Assembly (NCBI GenBank): GCA_025997955.1
Contig: BNVH01000001.1
Location: 50,621-114,620, forward strand
DNA: 64,000 bases
Direction of reading: 5' to 3'
From: Synergistales bacterium
GTDB taxonomy: Bacteria > Synergistota > Synergistia > Synergistales > Aminobacteriaceae
Each line of letters opens with the position of its first letter. The stretch's first letter is position 1. The translations under genes were made by a program, and so were the position numbers. The notes below the pieces were generated by a model, which made no database searches, was not told the DNA's origin, and saw only the letters and a program-made list of their open reading frames with translations. This document shows positions 32,520 through 41,845 of this stretch, piece after piece.

Positions 32520-33524
32520 CTACTCTATACCCCAGGCTTTGTAGGCTTCTTCTCCGTATATGGGGCGGAAATGATCAATAACGCCTTTCGTCGCGTCGAT
32601 GAAGGACTGCTTTTCTTCGGGGGTGAGCACGTTGATGACGCAGCCGCTCGCTATCATCTTTTCTTTAAGCTCGCCCTCGATGTCTTCTAAGTATTTCCTG
32701 CCCCATAGAGACGCTTCGTTGCCGATTTTTTTCAGCAATTCCTGCGTGTCGGAGTTCAGCTTCGCGAAGTCCTTAGCGTTGTAGACCATCCAATACGATG
32801 CGTATTGATAATACGCCTCCGTTATATATTTTTGTATTTCATGGATATTGTTCGAGTAGATAGTCTGGTAGCTGTTTTCGTGTCCGTCCACCGTTCCCTG
32901 CTGCAACGCGGTATAGGTCTCGCTCCAGCTCATGCCAACCGGATCCGCGCCAAGCGCTTTCCACGTCAGAGTGGAGACTTCGCCGCCTGGGATGCGGATT
33001 TTGAAATTCTTGAAATCCGCCGGCGTGTGTTTCTCGCTCTTGTTGTTCGTCCACTGCTTCAAGCCGTTGTGCTCGACTCCGAGGACGACCAAGTTGTATT
33101 TTGAGAGAATCTTCTTCGCCCACTCCGTGCCGGTGCTGTCGAGATAGCGATTGGCGTCCGTGTAATTGTCGAAAACGAAGGGCAGCTGGTCAACAAGCAT
33201 GATGGGGTCGAGGTTGGCCAAAACGGTATCCGAGAAGATGCCCATCTCGTAAGCGCCGCCCATTGTAAGCAGATTAGCGGCCTCCGTCATGCTGCCTCCC
33301 GCCAAGATGTTGTTGGGGTATATCCGCACCTTGACCTTGCCCCCGGATTCTTCCTCCACTTTCTTTTTGAAGTAATCCGCCGTAAAATAGTCAACCGCCT
33401 GCTCCGTCCCGGACAGAGCAAACTTGATAGTGACCTCATTGTAGTCCGCGCTATTAGCGGGAAGCGCATAGAACAATACGAGAGCCGCTACGGCAAAAGC
33501 GCACAGAATCGATAACTTTTTCAT
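32520..33524 (-). CDS. dctP: TRAP solute-binding protein (second system)
   Basis: 334 residues. A signal peptide of about 26 residues ends at PANSADY. Then the DctP domain, with FKNFKIRIPGGEVSTLTWKA and TALQQGTVDGHENSYQTIYS. GGGAGG lies upstream of ATG 33524. Its permease genes precede it (33571-35385), with the nitrilase and creatininase-like genes upstream. Confidence 0.92.
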   Translation of the reverse strand: MKKLSILCAFAVAALVLFYALPANSADYNEVTIKFALSGTEQAVDYFTADYFKKKVEEESGGKVKVRIYPNNILAGGSMTEAANLLTMGGAYEMGIFSDTVLANLDPIMLVDQLPFVFDNYTDANRYLDSTGTEWAKKILSKYNLVVLGVEHNGLKQWTNNKSEKHTPADFKNFKIRIPGGEVSTLTWKALGADPVGMSWSETYTALQQGTVDGHENSYQTIYSNNIHEIQKYITEAYYQYASYWMVYNAKDFAKLNSDTQELLKKIGNEASLWGRKYLEDIEGELKEKMIASGCVINVLTPEEKQSFIDATKGVIDHFRPIYGEEAYKAWGIE

Positions 33525-33570
33525 CTGAAAACATTCCTCCCTTTTGAAATGAATGGCAAAACTATACCTA

Positions 33571-34854
33571 TTACCGGAGCAAACGCGGCAAAAACGTACA
33601 TAGCTGGGGTATGTAGGTGATGGAAAAAAGCGCCGTTAAGCTGGCTAAGATAAAGGGCCACACTCCTATGCATATCCGCTTGACCGACACCCCGCTGATG
33701 CCGCAGGCCACGTAGAGGTTGACGCCCACGGGAGGCGTCACCATTCCAATGGCCAAGTTCATGACCATCAACACCCCAAACGCCAACGGGGGAACTCCGA
33801 GTCTCATGGCTACAGGATACAAAATGGGGACAAAGAGATACAGCGCGCTGTTGCCGTCCAAGAAACAACCGACGATCAGAAGCAAGATGTTGACGATAAG
33901 AAGGAATTTCACTTGGCTTCCTCCTGAAAGCCGCATCACCAAGTCCGTGGCGTCGGCGGCGATTCCCTGCACTGTCGTGACGTAAGAGTAGATGCTACTC
34001 GCCATCACGATAAACATGACCACGGCGGTCTGCGCCGAGGAATCGACGAATATACGGTAGATTTGCGACCATTTGACGGTGCCGTAGACGAATATACCGA
34101 CAAACAGGCCGTAAACGCAAGCGACCGCGGCGGCTTCCGTTGGGGTGAACACCCCGCCGTATATGCCGCCAAGTATAATAGCCGGCATCAAGAGCGCCCA
34201 TAACGCGCTTGTAAAGGCTTTCAAACGTTCTTTGCCGGAGGCTCTGGGCAGAGGTTTGAGGTCGAAATGACAGGTTTGGGCCACTATTATCATGCCGATA
34301 ATGAGGCATATGCCCATCAGGATTCCTGGGATTACGCCCGCCATGAATAAGTCGCCGATAGAGACGCCCGTGATGGAGCCGAAAACGACAAAACTTATAG
34401 ACGGCGGGATGATGACGCCTATGGAACCCGCCGTCGCCATGAGCGCCGAAGAGTGGTTATCCGAGTAGCCGGCTTTTATCATCGCCGGGATGACGATCAT
34501 TCCCAAGGCGGCCACCGTGGCCGGGCCCGAACCCGAAATGGCCGCGAAAAAACACGATACCATGACGCATACTATGGCGATGCCGTTTTTATAATGCCCC
34601 ACCAAGGAGCGCGCGAAGTCGATGAGCTTCTGGGAGATTTCCGCTTTTTCCATGATATTGCCAGCAAGAATGAAAAATGGTATGGCCAACAGGACAAATT
34701 TGTTGCCGGCGGTAAAATAATTGACAGCGACGGGAGACAAAGAAAGATCGAACATAAAAAACCCGATAAGCGCGGCGCTCGCCAAACCGACGGCTATCGG
34801 CACGTTGAATATCAGCAAAAAGAGGAAAGAACCAATGAGAATCGCGGCGGACAT
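33571..34854 (-). CDS. dctM: TRAP large permease (second system)
   Basis: 427 residues, about 12 membrane segments; MATAGSIGVIIPPSISFVVF, GGIYGGVFTPTEAAAVACVY and MNLAIGMVTPPVGVNLYVAC are DctM signatures. Works with the neighbouring DctQ and DctP. Confidence 0.93.
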   Translation of the reverse strand: MSAAILIGSFLFLLIFNVPIAVGLASAALIGFFMFDLSLSPVAVNYFTAGNKFVLLAIPFFILAGNIMEKAEISQKLIDFARSLVGHYKNGIAIVCVMVSCFFAAISGSGPATVAALGMIVIPAMIKAGYSDNHSSALMATAGSIGVIIPPSISFVVFGSITGVSIGDLFMAGVIPGILMGICLIIGMIIVAQTCHFDLKPLPRASGKERLKAFTSALWALLMPAIILGGIYGGVFTPTEAAAVACVYGLFVGIFVYGTVKWSQIYRIFVDSSAQTAVVMFIVMASSIYSYVTTVQGIAADATDLVMRLSGGSQVKFLLIVNILLLIVGCFLDGNSALYLFVPILYPVAMRLGVPPLAFGVLMVMNLAIGMVTPPVGVNLYVACGISGVSVKRICIGVWPFILASLTALFSITYIPQLCTFLPRLLR

Positions 34855-34869
34855 TCTTTTTTACCTCCT

Positions 34870-35385
34870 CTATGCGATGGGCGTGCCGGACTGATCCGAC
34901 AAAGAGCCAGTCGCGGCGGAGCCTCGCGCGTTACGCCAACATTGCGCCGCCCGCTGAAGAAAGCGAACCGTCACAAAAAACATCCCTATCGGCAGGAAAA
35001 CCCCGTAAATGGCCGCCGGAATCGTCAGCGTGATGGACACCGCCCCGTAGAGCAACTGGTTACGCACCATAGTGCAGCCGCAGTAAAATAAGACGCAGCC
35101 CACGACGGCTCCGATTATGCATGAAAACATCGCCGTCAATTCCGCCGCCCTTTTCGGCAAGGTATCCGTCAAAATGCTCAACCCAAGGTGAGAACCGCGT
35201 TTTACGGCCAGCGCCGTCCCCATAGTGCTCAACAATACGAACAGGTTAGTGGTTATTTCCTCCGTAAAGGAAATGGACGCGTGAATCACATAACGCGATA
35301 CGATGTTAGCGAACGTGAGGCTCAACAACACCACCGCCACGGTGAAACAGACGTATTCCTCTATATTGTCCCAAAGTTTTCTCAT
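34870..35385 (-). CDS. dctQ: TRAP small permease (second system)
   Basis: 171 residues from ATG 35385 (MRKLWDNIEEYV); a longer frame upstream is rejected because DctQ proteins start with this segment and GGGGAAA lies just before it. SISFTEEITTNLFVLLSTMG is the family signature. Four membrane segments. Confidence 0.88.
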   Translation of the reverse strand: MRKLWDNIEEYVCFTVAVVLLSLTFANIVSRYVIHASISFTEEITTNLFVLLSTMGTALAVKRGSHLGLSILTDTLPKRAAELTAMFSCIIGAVVGCVLFYCGCTMVRNQLLYGAVSITLTIPAAIYGVFLPIGMFFVTVRFLQRAAQCWRNARGSAATGSLSDQSGTPIA

Positions 35386-35434
35386 TTTCCCCTCCCGAAA
35401 AAGCGGACGCAATGGGCATTTGGGCCGGACATAG

Positions 35435-36250
35435 CTATAGCTTGTAAACTTCCGGCTTCCTGTTGTTCCAAGTCGCGACGCCACTGCGGACGCTCTCTTG
35501 GTATTCCAAGTCTATTTGACCGTAAGTGATGACAGTCCTGTTGCCCGCGTGGGCGATAACCTGTCCCCAAGGGTCAACGATCATGGAACGCCCGAAGGGA
35601 TTGTCCGAGTGAATCGCGCCAAACTGGTTGCAAGCCACTAAATACGTCAGGTTGAGCAGCGCGGTCGAACGGCAAAGTATATCCCAGTGATCGGTTCGCG
35701 GCGGCAGGGGGTTGCCGGCGGGAAACTCAGCGGGGCAGAATATTATATTCGCGCCCTCTTTAACCAAGCTGCGCGCGAATTCCGGAAAACGCAAGTCGTA
35801 GCAGACCATCATCCCGACTTTGCCGAAATCGGCGTCCACCAAGCATAGCTCGTTTCCCGCCTGGACGTAATCGGATTCCTTGTATCCCAACGCGTCCATC
35901 AGGTGAACCTTGCGGTATTTACCTATTATTTCACCTTTGCGGTTTACGAACACGCAAGCGTTAGAGACTTTGCCGTTGCCGGCGTCCTCCACGAAAGTGC
36001 CGGATACAATGTTGACATTTTGTTTCTTGGCGAGCGCGCTGATAGCGTCGGTGAAGGGTCCGGGGATGGACTCCGCGGCTTCTTTGGATTCCTTTAAATT
36101 GGTGGGGGCGAAATAATTGTACTCCGGGAAAATGATGACGTCCAACTTGGGGTTGTACGCCGTCGCCTCTTCGATCATTTTGGTGATTTCCTGTAGGTTA
36201 TGCTCCTTAGTTCCCACGCTGCTGCGTTGACAAAGCGCCACTTCTACCAT
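35435..36250 (-). CDS. Carbon-nitrogen hydrolase (nitrilase superfamily)
   Basis: 271 residues with the complete Glu-Lys-Cys triad: Glu43 in IIFPEYNYF, Lys114 in KYRKVHL, Cys150 in MMVCYDLRFPE. Members hydrolyse amides or carbamoyl groups in the cytoplasm. AGGAGGGATATATT precedes the ATG. Between a creatininase-like gene and a TRAP system, it suggests import and stepwise hydrolysis of an amide or cyclic-amide compound. Confidence 0.9.
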   Translation of the reverse strand: MVEVALCQRSSVGTKEHNLQEITKMIEEATAYNPKLDVIIFPEYNYFAPTNLKESKEAAESIPGPFTDAISALAKKQNVNIVSGTFVEDAGNGKVSNACVFVNRKGEIIGKYRKVHLMDALGYKESDYVQAGNELCLVDADFGKVGMMVCYDLRFPEFARSLVKEGANIIFCPAEFPAGNPLPPRTDHWDILCRSTALLNLTYLVACNQFGAIHSDNPFGRSMIVDPWGQVIAHAGNRTVITYGQIDLEYQESVRSGVATWNNRKPEVYKL

Positions 36251-36277
36251 AATATATCCCTCCTGTTAGTATAGAAA

Positions 36278-37012
36278 CTAATCTTTCCAAGCGTCGAGAA
36301 ACGCTTCCATGCGATCGAGAGCCGCCGTTACGATTTTCTCTCCCTTTTCCGCCGAGGCGGACGTCGGGTCCCCGATGATATAGTTGTCGCTGCATTCGTC
36401 GAAGAGGCGGTAGCTGATGACATCGGGAAAATCGTAAAAACCGCTCACCTTATTGGGCGATTTTACCGCGCGGTCGAACTTTACGAGGTCCGGCCTCAGA
36501 TAGAGGAAACAGGAAGTTCCGGCTTCACTCGCGTGTCCGTGCGCCATCCATCCCTCGTTGTCCAATATGCCGAGTTTCGTAGTCAGGGGCTGAATGAAAC
36601 GCCACCAGTCAAAGACACAGCTATTGACGCGTTTTTCCGTGCGCATTACCCAAGCTATCTGAGAGATAATAGCGGCGTTGCCTACGTGCGGGCTCATGAA
36701 TACAAAGCGTTTTACGCCGTATTTCGTCATGCTTTCGCACACATCGGCGAGATACGCCTTGAGGCTCTCCGGCTTTACCGTAATCGTGCCGGGTCCCCAG
36801 ACCATGATAGAATCGCCCACCGTCAAGGTAGGCCCGACTATCAAATTTCTGCGCTCCGCTAACCGGTTAGCTATTTCCTCGGCCATGATGGTGTCCGCGC
36901 CGAGAGGCAGATGCGGCCCCCAGACTTCGCAAGCCCCTACGGGTATTATGACGGTACCAGTCTTCTTGAGCACTTCCTGAAAATCAACGGTGTTCATTTC
37001 GAGCATCTTCAT
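36278..37012 (-). CDS. Creatininase-family protein with altered metal site
   Basis: About 244 residues (ATG 37012; 37024 also possible). PVGACEVWGPHLPLGADT is the family motif, but the metal-binding His of the usual E-x-H is a Trp here; MSPHVGNAA replaces the usual NGHGGN and HASEAGTS replaces HAGExETS. So one metal ligand at least is lost, and either a single-metal or different chemistry is likely. Family members open creatinine or formamide-type amides. It is the first gene of the minus-strand set, divergent from the GntR gene. Confidence 0.8.
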   Translation of the reverse strand: MKMLEMNTVDFQEVLKKTGTVIIPVGACEVWGPHLPLGADTIMAEEIANRLAERRNLIVGPTLTVGDSIMVWGPGTITVKPESLKAYLADVCESMTKYGVKRFVFMSPHVGNAAIISQIAWVMRTEKRVNSCVFDWWRFIQPLTTKLGILDNEGWMAHGHASEAGTSCFLYLRPDLVKFDRAVKSPNKVSGFYDFPDVISYRLFDECSDNYIIGDPTSASAEKGEKIVTAALDRMEAFLDAWKD

Positions 37013-37054
37013 GACTACGACCATCCCTTTCGTTTTTAAAACTCAAGTTTGCGC

Positions 37055-37107
37055 TTGACATAAATGTACATTATGCATAATATACTATCAGAAATACTAC
37101 GTAGTAT
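37055..37107 (+). promoter_or_regulatory. Promoter with two operator palindromes for the GntR/TRAP unit
   Basis: TTGACA (37055-37060), 17 bp, TAATAT (37078-37083): a near-consensus sigma-70 promoter. The palindrome ATTATGCATAAT (37070-37081) overlaps the -10 box, and ATACTACGTAGTAT (37094-37107) covers the start region. Both are of a size expected for a dimeric GntR regulator, so autorepression is likely, possibly with control of the divergent genes. Confidence 0.7.
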
Positions 37108-37215
37108 ATATCAACAAAACAAATTGTCAATAACTCGCCTTCAAGGGCAACAGAAAGGAAGGTTCTTTCTTTCCCGGTCGTAGTTTGTCCGTGGTTTTTC
37201 AGAACCTGTTTTGGG

Positions 37216-37887
37216 ATGAAGAAGTCAAAAACTAAAAAACAATACGCTTATGATGAGATCAAAAAGCTCATTCAGAACGGGAACTTAATTGGCGGAGAGA
37301 TTTACTCGGAGCAGTCCATAGCTGATATGGTGCATAAGGACACGAACGAAGATATGAGCAGGACCCCTGTCCGCGAGGCGCTGCAGATGATCGCCTTAGA
37401 GGGCGCCGTTCAAATCAAACCAAAAAAGGGCGTATTAGTCACGTCCAGTGTCACCGTAACCGAGGTGGCTGATATGTTCGACCTCAGGGCGGCGATTGAA
37501 ACTTACGTTGTGAGAAGGGCATTGCCGCTTTTTAAGGCGGAGGATATAGCGGCTCTGCGCGATTATCTCGAAAAACAAAGAAGTTGTATTTTAGAAGATG
37601 ACAGGTCTGGCTTCGTCAGGTTTGACTTCAAGATGCATATGTACCTGATGGAAATTTACAAAAACGAATGGATGCGCGACATTATATCGAGGTTGGGCGA
37701 CCGTCTTTTTTCCGTGGGAATGCGCGCCTTTGTCGCCACAGGGCGGCCTTGCGGAGAGCTTTTGGCGGAGCATATCGAATACGTCGACGCGCTTGAGCGA
37801 AAAGACATGCCGCTTGCTATTGATTGTCTTTTGCGCCATTTTGAAAAAGGAATCGAATCCTACAGAAAGCACATGAACCTCAAATAG
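37216..37887 (+). CDS. GntR-family regulator (FCD domain)
   Basis: 223 residues. The N-terminal winged helix has SEQSIADMVHKDTNEDMSRT and PVREALQMIALEGAVQIKPK; the FCD effector domain follows (VTEVADMFDLRAAIETYVVR) with His/Asp/Arg residues that usually bind a metal and a carboxylate ligand. It is upstream of a third TRAP system and probably senses its substrate. Confidence 0.9.
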   Translation: MKKSKTKKQYAYDEIKKLIQNGNLIGGEIYSEQSIADMVHKDTNEDMSRTPVREALQMIALEGAVQIKPKKGVLVTSSVTVTEVADMFDLRAAIETYVVRRALPLFKAEDIAALRDYLEKQRSCILEDDRSGFVRFDFKMHMYLMEIYKNEWMRDIISRLGDRLFSVGMRAFVATGRPCGELLAEHIEYVDALERKDMPLAIDCLLRHFEKGIESYRKHMNLK

Positions 37888-38009
37888 CGCGAGGCGAAAG
37901 AAGAGGTGAGAGACGCGAGGCTGAACTTAAATTTTACGAGGAAAACGGCGCACAGGAGTGTATCAAGCAAGAGAGTTGGACGGACGCAGATTTGAGGAGG
38001 TTGACAAGT

Positions 38010-39092
38010 ATGAGAAAGATATTCGTATTCGCAATGGTAGGAATCGCTGTTGTTATGATGGGGTTTTGTCCCGCGGGCGCGGCGCTGAAAGCTGAGTACA
38101 AGCTGAGCAGCAACGTTTCGGAGACGTCGGGACATGGGCAGGCTACTGCCTATTTCGCTAAACTGGTATCTGAGCGCACCAATGGCGAGGTGAACATCAA
38201 GCCGTACTGGGGGGCGCAGCTCATGGCCGGAAAACCCAGCAACGAGTTTTCACTTATTCGCGGAGGCGCCATTGATTTCGCGCACTCTTCCTTTATCAAC
38301 TGGGCCCCTCAGTTCCCACAGGGTAACCTGTTTTTGCTGCCTTGGTTCATCTCAGGAGAACCCGATAAGTATAAAGCCTTAGACGCCATAGAGCACGGCA
38401 AGGCCGGGAAGATGATTGAGGAGATGATGGACAAGCAGGGCATCGTCGTCATCGGATGGGGAGAGAACGGCTACAGGGAATTGACAAACAGCAAGCATCC
38501 TATCCGTAAACCCGACGACATCAAAGACCTGAAAATCCGAGTCGTGGGAAGCCCTCTGTTTTTGGACATCTTCAGCGCCCTTGGCGCCAACCCAACTAAC
38601 ATCAACTTCGCCGAGTCTCTGACGGCCCTCCAGCAGGGCGTCGTCGACGGGCAGGAAAACCCCATCATGTCGACCATCATCTCTTACAAAATCTACGAGA
38701 TGCAAAAATACATCACGATATGGAGCTACAACGTAGACCCTTACGCGTTCGTCGTCAACCAGAAAAGCTGGGCTTCGTTCACGCCCGAACAGCAGAAGAT
38801 AATCCGGGAGTGCGCGGAAGAAGCCGGGAAGTACAATAAGGCCATGTGCCGATTGGGCTTGGACAACGGCGAATCAAAGGCCTTCCTTGAAAGCATCAAC
38901 GCGATGCCGACGATGCTGCCCGCCGAGCCCTATAAATTCCTCGAACAAAGCGGCTGCGAGGTCGCGGTGCTGACGCAGGAAGAAATAGCCGCTTTCAAAG
39001 AGAAGACCGCTCCTGTGCTCAAGAACTGGATAGAAAAGGTCGGCCCTGAGCTCGTCAAGGCGGCGGAAGAGGACATGAAGTCGGTCCGATAG
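38010..39092 (+). CDS. dctP: TRAP solute-binding protein (third system)
   Basis: 360 residues from ATG 38010 (TGAGGAGG 10 bases upstream; the TTG at 37992 is rejected). Signal peptide of about 23 residues ending GAA. DctP motifs are DLKIRVVGSPLFLDIFSALG and LTALQQGVVDGQENPIMSTI. Probably binds a carboxylic acid; the regulator in front and the RraA-like gene behind hint at a 4-carboxy-type or keto acid. Confidence 0.92.
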   Translation: MRKIFVFAMVGIAVVMMGFCPAGAALKAEYKLSSNVSETSGHGQATAYFAKLVSERTNGEVNIKPYWGAQLMAGKPSNEFSLIRGGAIDFAHSSFINWAPQFPQGNLFLLPWFISGEPDKYKALDAIEHGKAGKMIEEMMDKQGIVVIGWGENGYRELTNSKHPIRKPDDIKDLKIRVVGSPLFLDIFSALGANPTNINFAESLTALQQGVVDGQENPIMSTIISYKIYEMQKYITIWSYNVDPYAFVVNQKSWASFTPEQQKIIRECAEEAGKYNKAMCRLGLDNGESKAFLESINAMPTMLPAEPYKFLEQSGCEVAVLTQEEIAAFKEKTAPVLKNWIEKVGPELVKAAEEDMKSVR

Positions 39093-39094
39093 AG

Positions 39095-39565
39095 ATGCTT
39101 AAAAAACTTTGGAATAACTTGGAAGAGTATATAGGCATCGTTTTATTAGTGACCATCATCGGTATCGCGTTCGCCAACGTCGTGACGCGTTACGTCGCGA
39201 GATATTCCATCGCGTTCACCGAAGAGCTAGCGCTCTATCTTTTTGTGTGGCTCACCATGCTGGGCGCGTCGCGCGCCTTCAGAGAGGGCACCAATATGAG
39301 CGTTACGCTGCTTTATAAAAAATTTCCCGGTAGCGGCAGGAAAGTTCTTTATTTTCTGTCCGCGCTGTTCTCCGTTTTTTGTTTCGCCTCTTTGGTTTAC
39401 TGGGGAACTTTGCAGGTTTACGAGGAGATAAGCCTGAATACGATAACGGAATCTATGGCGCTTCCCGCTTGGATTTTCACCGTCTCCATACCTTTGGTCT
39501 CAGCTTTGACCATCGTGCGTATTTTTCAAAGAGCGCGTTCGGATATGCGCTCTTTGAATTACTGA
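39095..39565 (+). CDS. dctQ: TRAP small permease (third system)
   Basis: 156 residues; MLKKLWNNLEEYIGIVLLVT and YSIAFTEELALYLFVWLTML are DctQ signatures. It starts 2 bases after the dctP stop. Confidence 0.92.
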   Translation: MLKKLWNNLEEYIGIVLLVTIIGIAFANVVTRYVARYSIAFTEELALYLFVWLTMLGASRAFREGTNMSVTLLYKKFPGSGRKVLYFLSALFSVFCFASLVYWGTLQVYEEISLNTITESMALPAWIFTVSIPLVSALTIVRIFQRARSDMRSLNY

Positions 39566-39577
39566 GGACGGGGTATT

Positions 39578-40870
39578 ATGAGCAATCTGATTCGAGATCC
39601 CGCTTTTTGGACTCTGGCGCTTTTTTTGGTTCCGCTGATGCTGAACGTCCCTATCGCGATGGCCCTTGCCGCGTCCTCTATTTTAGTCGCGTGGGTCTGC
39701 GATTTCGGCGTCATGATGCTGCCATATAACTTTTTTGCCAATATCGCGAAGTTTCCTCTCTTGGCGATACCCTTCTTCATCCTCGCCGGAGCGTTGATGG
39801 ATAAAAGCGGCATCGCCGAGAAATTAATCTCCTTTATCCGCCTTTTGATGAGCGGCGTTACCGGCGGACTCGCTATCGCCGCCATAGCGGTCGCGGCTTT
39901 TTGGGGAGCGGTCAGCGGCGTCAGCGCGGCGACGGTCGCGGCTCTTGGGGTAATATTGATTCCCGGTATGGTGAACGCCGGGTATGACAAGCCCTTCTCG
40001 ACGGCCGTCGTCTGTGTGGCGTCCGGTTTGGCCATCGTCATTCCCCCCAGCATCACGTTCATCATCTACGCCGTTATCACCGGCGTCTCAGTGGGGACTA
40101 TATTCATAGCCGGAATCCTTCCAGGGTTGGTCATAACCGCCATTCTTATGTGCAGCGCTTGGATGACATGCAAGAAAAAGGGGTACGGCGGCGAAAAACG
40201 CGCCTCGGGAGGGGAAATTTTCAAGGCCTTTATAGACGCTCTGTGGGCTCTGATTATGCCTCTTATAGTGCTCGGCGGTATCTACGGCGGGATATTCACG
40301 CCCACCGAGGCGGCGGTCGTCGCTGTGATGTACGCGCTGTTTGTGGGCACTGTCGTCAACAGAAGGCTGACTTGGGCGATTCTTTACGACTCTCTTGTCT
40401 CCACGATAGACTCTACGGCTGTGGTCATGCTTATAGTAGCCTGCGCCGGACTTTTCGGATGGATAGGCTCTACTGTGGGGTTGATAGAAAAAGCGTCGGC
40501 CGTTCTTTTGGGCGTATCGGACAAGCCTTACATCGTGCTTTTTATGATCAACGTAATTTTGTTTTTCGCGGGGATGCTGCTCGACGGCATTTCCATTATG
40601 TACGTGTTTTTACCGCTTCTGATGCCGATAATAAACCACTTCAACTGGGACTTGATCTGGTTCGGCGTGATGATGACCATCAACCTCGCCATAGGCGCCG
40701 TCACTCCGCCCGTCGCGGTCAACCTTTACGTGGGGTCTAAAGTGAGCGGGCTTTCTATGGAAGAAATCGTTCCTCCCGTCATACCGCTCCTGATGGCGCT
40801 TATTTTCGCGCTCGCCATCATCGCGGCATTCCCGTCGATAACGCTGCTTTTGCCGGGGCTTTTCAGATAA
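39578..40870 (+). CDS. dctM: TRAP large permease (third system)
   Basis: 430 residues, about 12 membrane segments, with VASGLAIVIPPSITFIIYAV, GGIYGGIFTPTEAAVVAVMY and INLAIGAVTPPVAVNLYVGS. It follows dctQ by 12 bases and closes the third TRAP set. Confidence 0.93.
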   Translation: MSNLIRDPAFWTLALFLVPLMLNVPIAMALAASSILVAWVCDFGVMMLPYNFFANIAKFPLLAIPFFILAGALMDKSGIAEKLISFIRLLMSGVTGGLAIAAIAVAAFWGAVSGVSAATVAALGVILIPGMVNAGYDKPFSTAVVCVASGLAIVIPPSITFIIYAVITGVSVGTIFIAGILPGLVITAILMCSAWMTCKKKGYGGEKRASGGEIFKAFIDALWALIMPLIVLGGIYGGIFTPTEAAVVAVMYALFVGTVVNRRLTWAILYDSLVSTIDSTAVVMLIVACAGLFGWIGSTVGLIEKASAVLLGVSDKPYIVLFMINVILFFAGMLLDGISIMYVFLPLLMPIINHFNWDLIWFGVMMTINLAIGAVTPPVAVNLYVGSKVSGLSMEEIVPPVIPLLMALIFALAIIAAFPSITLLLPGLFR

Positions 40871-40905
40871 CAACGCCAAACTATTCAAAAGGAGAAAACA
40901 TTATT

Positions 40906-41568
40906 ATGATTATCAATAAATCCGTAGTAACGCTGTCTAACGAAACGCTCGCCAAATACGCGAAAGCCGAGCCGGCGACTATCGGCCATTTCCGTCAGTT
41001 CGGCTTCAACACCGTCTCATTGCAGGTCTCCGTCCCAGGCAGAATTTCCATAGGCCGCGCCGTGACGCTGCGCATTCCCTCAATGGACTCCGTTTTGTGC
41101 CACAAAGTCGCCGAGCTGATGGGCCCGGGAGACATTCTGATGATCGACAGGGCGGGAGACCAACAATACGCTTGTCTCGGCGGAGGCGTGGCTTACTCTT
41201 TGAAGGTCAAAAACGTCGAGGCCGTCATTCTCGACGGAGCGGCGACTGACATCGGAGAAATTCAGGAGATGGATTTGGTCGTCTATTATCGCAGGCTTTC
41301 GGCTATAACGACTCGCCTGTTAGGCACGGACGGCGAGATAAACACGACCGTCAACTGCTGCGGGGCGACGGTCAACCCCGGCGATATAGTCGTAGCGGAT
41401 CAGAACGGCTTCGTGGTTCTGCCACCAAGCGAGGCCGAGGGGGAGCTTCAAAGGGCATTGGAGTACCAGGAGGGTGAAAAAACCCTTTTCACGCGCCTCA
41501 AGGCGGGCGACCCCATGTCCGAGATATTCCAGGCCGGGGAGCTCATTCGAAAGGCGATGTCTAAATAA
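40906..41568 (+). CDS. RraA-like / HMG-aldolase-family protein
   Basis: 220 residues with the RraA fold: PSMDSVLCHKVAELMGPGDI, AGDQQYACLGGGVAYSLKVK and AVILDGAATDIGEI. In active 4-hydroxy-4-methyl-2-oxoglutarate aldolases the last motif carries Arg-Asp; here the Arg is Thr (ATD), so the usual aldolase or decarboxylase activity is doubtful. RNase E inhibition (RraA proper) is also not supported. Last gene of the GntR/TRAP unit. Confidence 0.75.
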   Translation: MIINKSVVTLSNETLAKYAKAEPATIGHFRQFGFNTVSLQVSVPGRISIGRAVTLRIPSMDSVLCHKVAELMGPGDILMIDRAGDQQYACLGGGVAYSLKVKNVEAVILDGAATDIGEIQEMDLVVYYRRLSAITTRLLGTDGEINTTVNCCGATVNPGDIVVADQNGFVVLPPSEAEGELQRALEYQEGEKTLFTRLKAGDPMSEIFQAGELIRKAMSK

Positions 41569-41611
41569 CATAAAGCACAACCTAAATCGCTATACAGCAC
41601 TTAGATTTACA

Positions 41612-41645
41612 ATAGAGCTATCCCAAACAAAAGGGATAGCTCTAT
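41612..41645 (+). terminator. Strong stem-loop separating the TRAP unit from the BMC operon
   Basis: ATAGAGCTATCCC (41612-41624) and GGGATAGCTCTAT (41633-41645), a perfect 13-bp stem with 8-base loop. Confidence 0.8.
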
Positions 41646-41739
41646 GTGTTCAAAAACAGAAAAATTAGAATGCAATCTATATTATTTGGCCGCGAACGAG
41701 GAATATATTTCGTTTTTTTCAGTGTTTTCAGCTGAGGGA

Positions 41740-41768
41740 TTGACTTTGGAAAGAGCTGCGGCTATTCT
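41740..41768 (+). promoter_or_regulatory. Promoter of the BMC operon
   Basis: TTGACT (41740-41745), 17 bp, TATTCT (41763-41768). Transcription would start near 41775, so the PduL gene must start downstream of the ATG at 41774. The gap 41646-41845 shows no convincing gene. Confidence 0.6.
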
Positions 41769-41845
41769 TTGAAATGATCATATCAATATCGCGATGGACG
41801 AAAATTACTAATAGGCTCAAACTAAGCCATACGGCGGTGGTAAAA

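Noticed and set aside
41774..41845. ATG 41774 as PduL start
   Set aside because: It lies at the likely transcription start of the promoter 41740-41768 and has no ribosome site; the extra residues do not fit the family.
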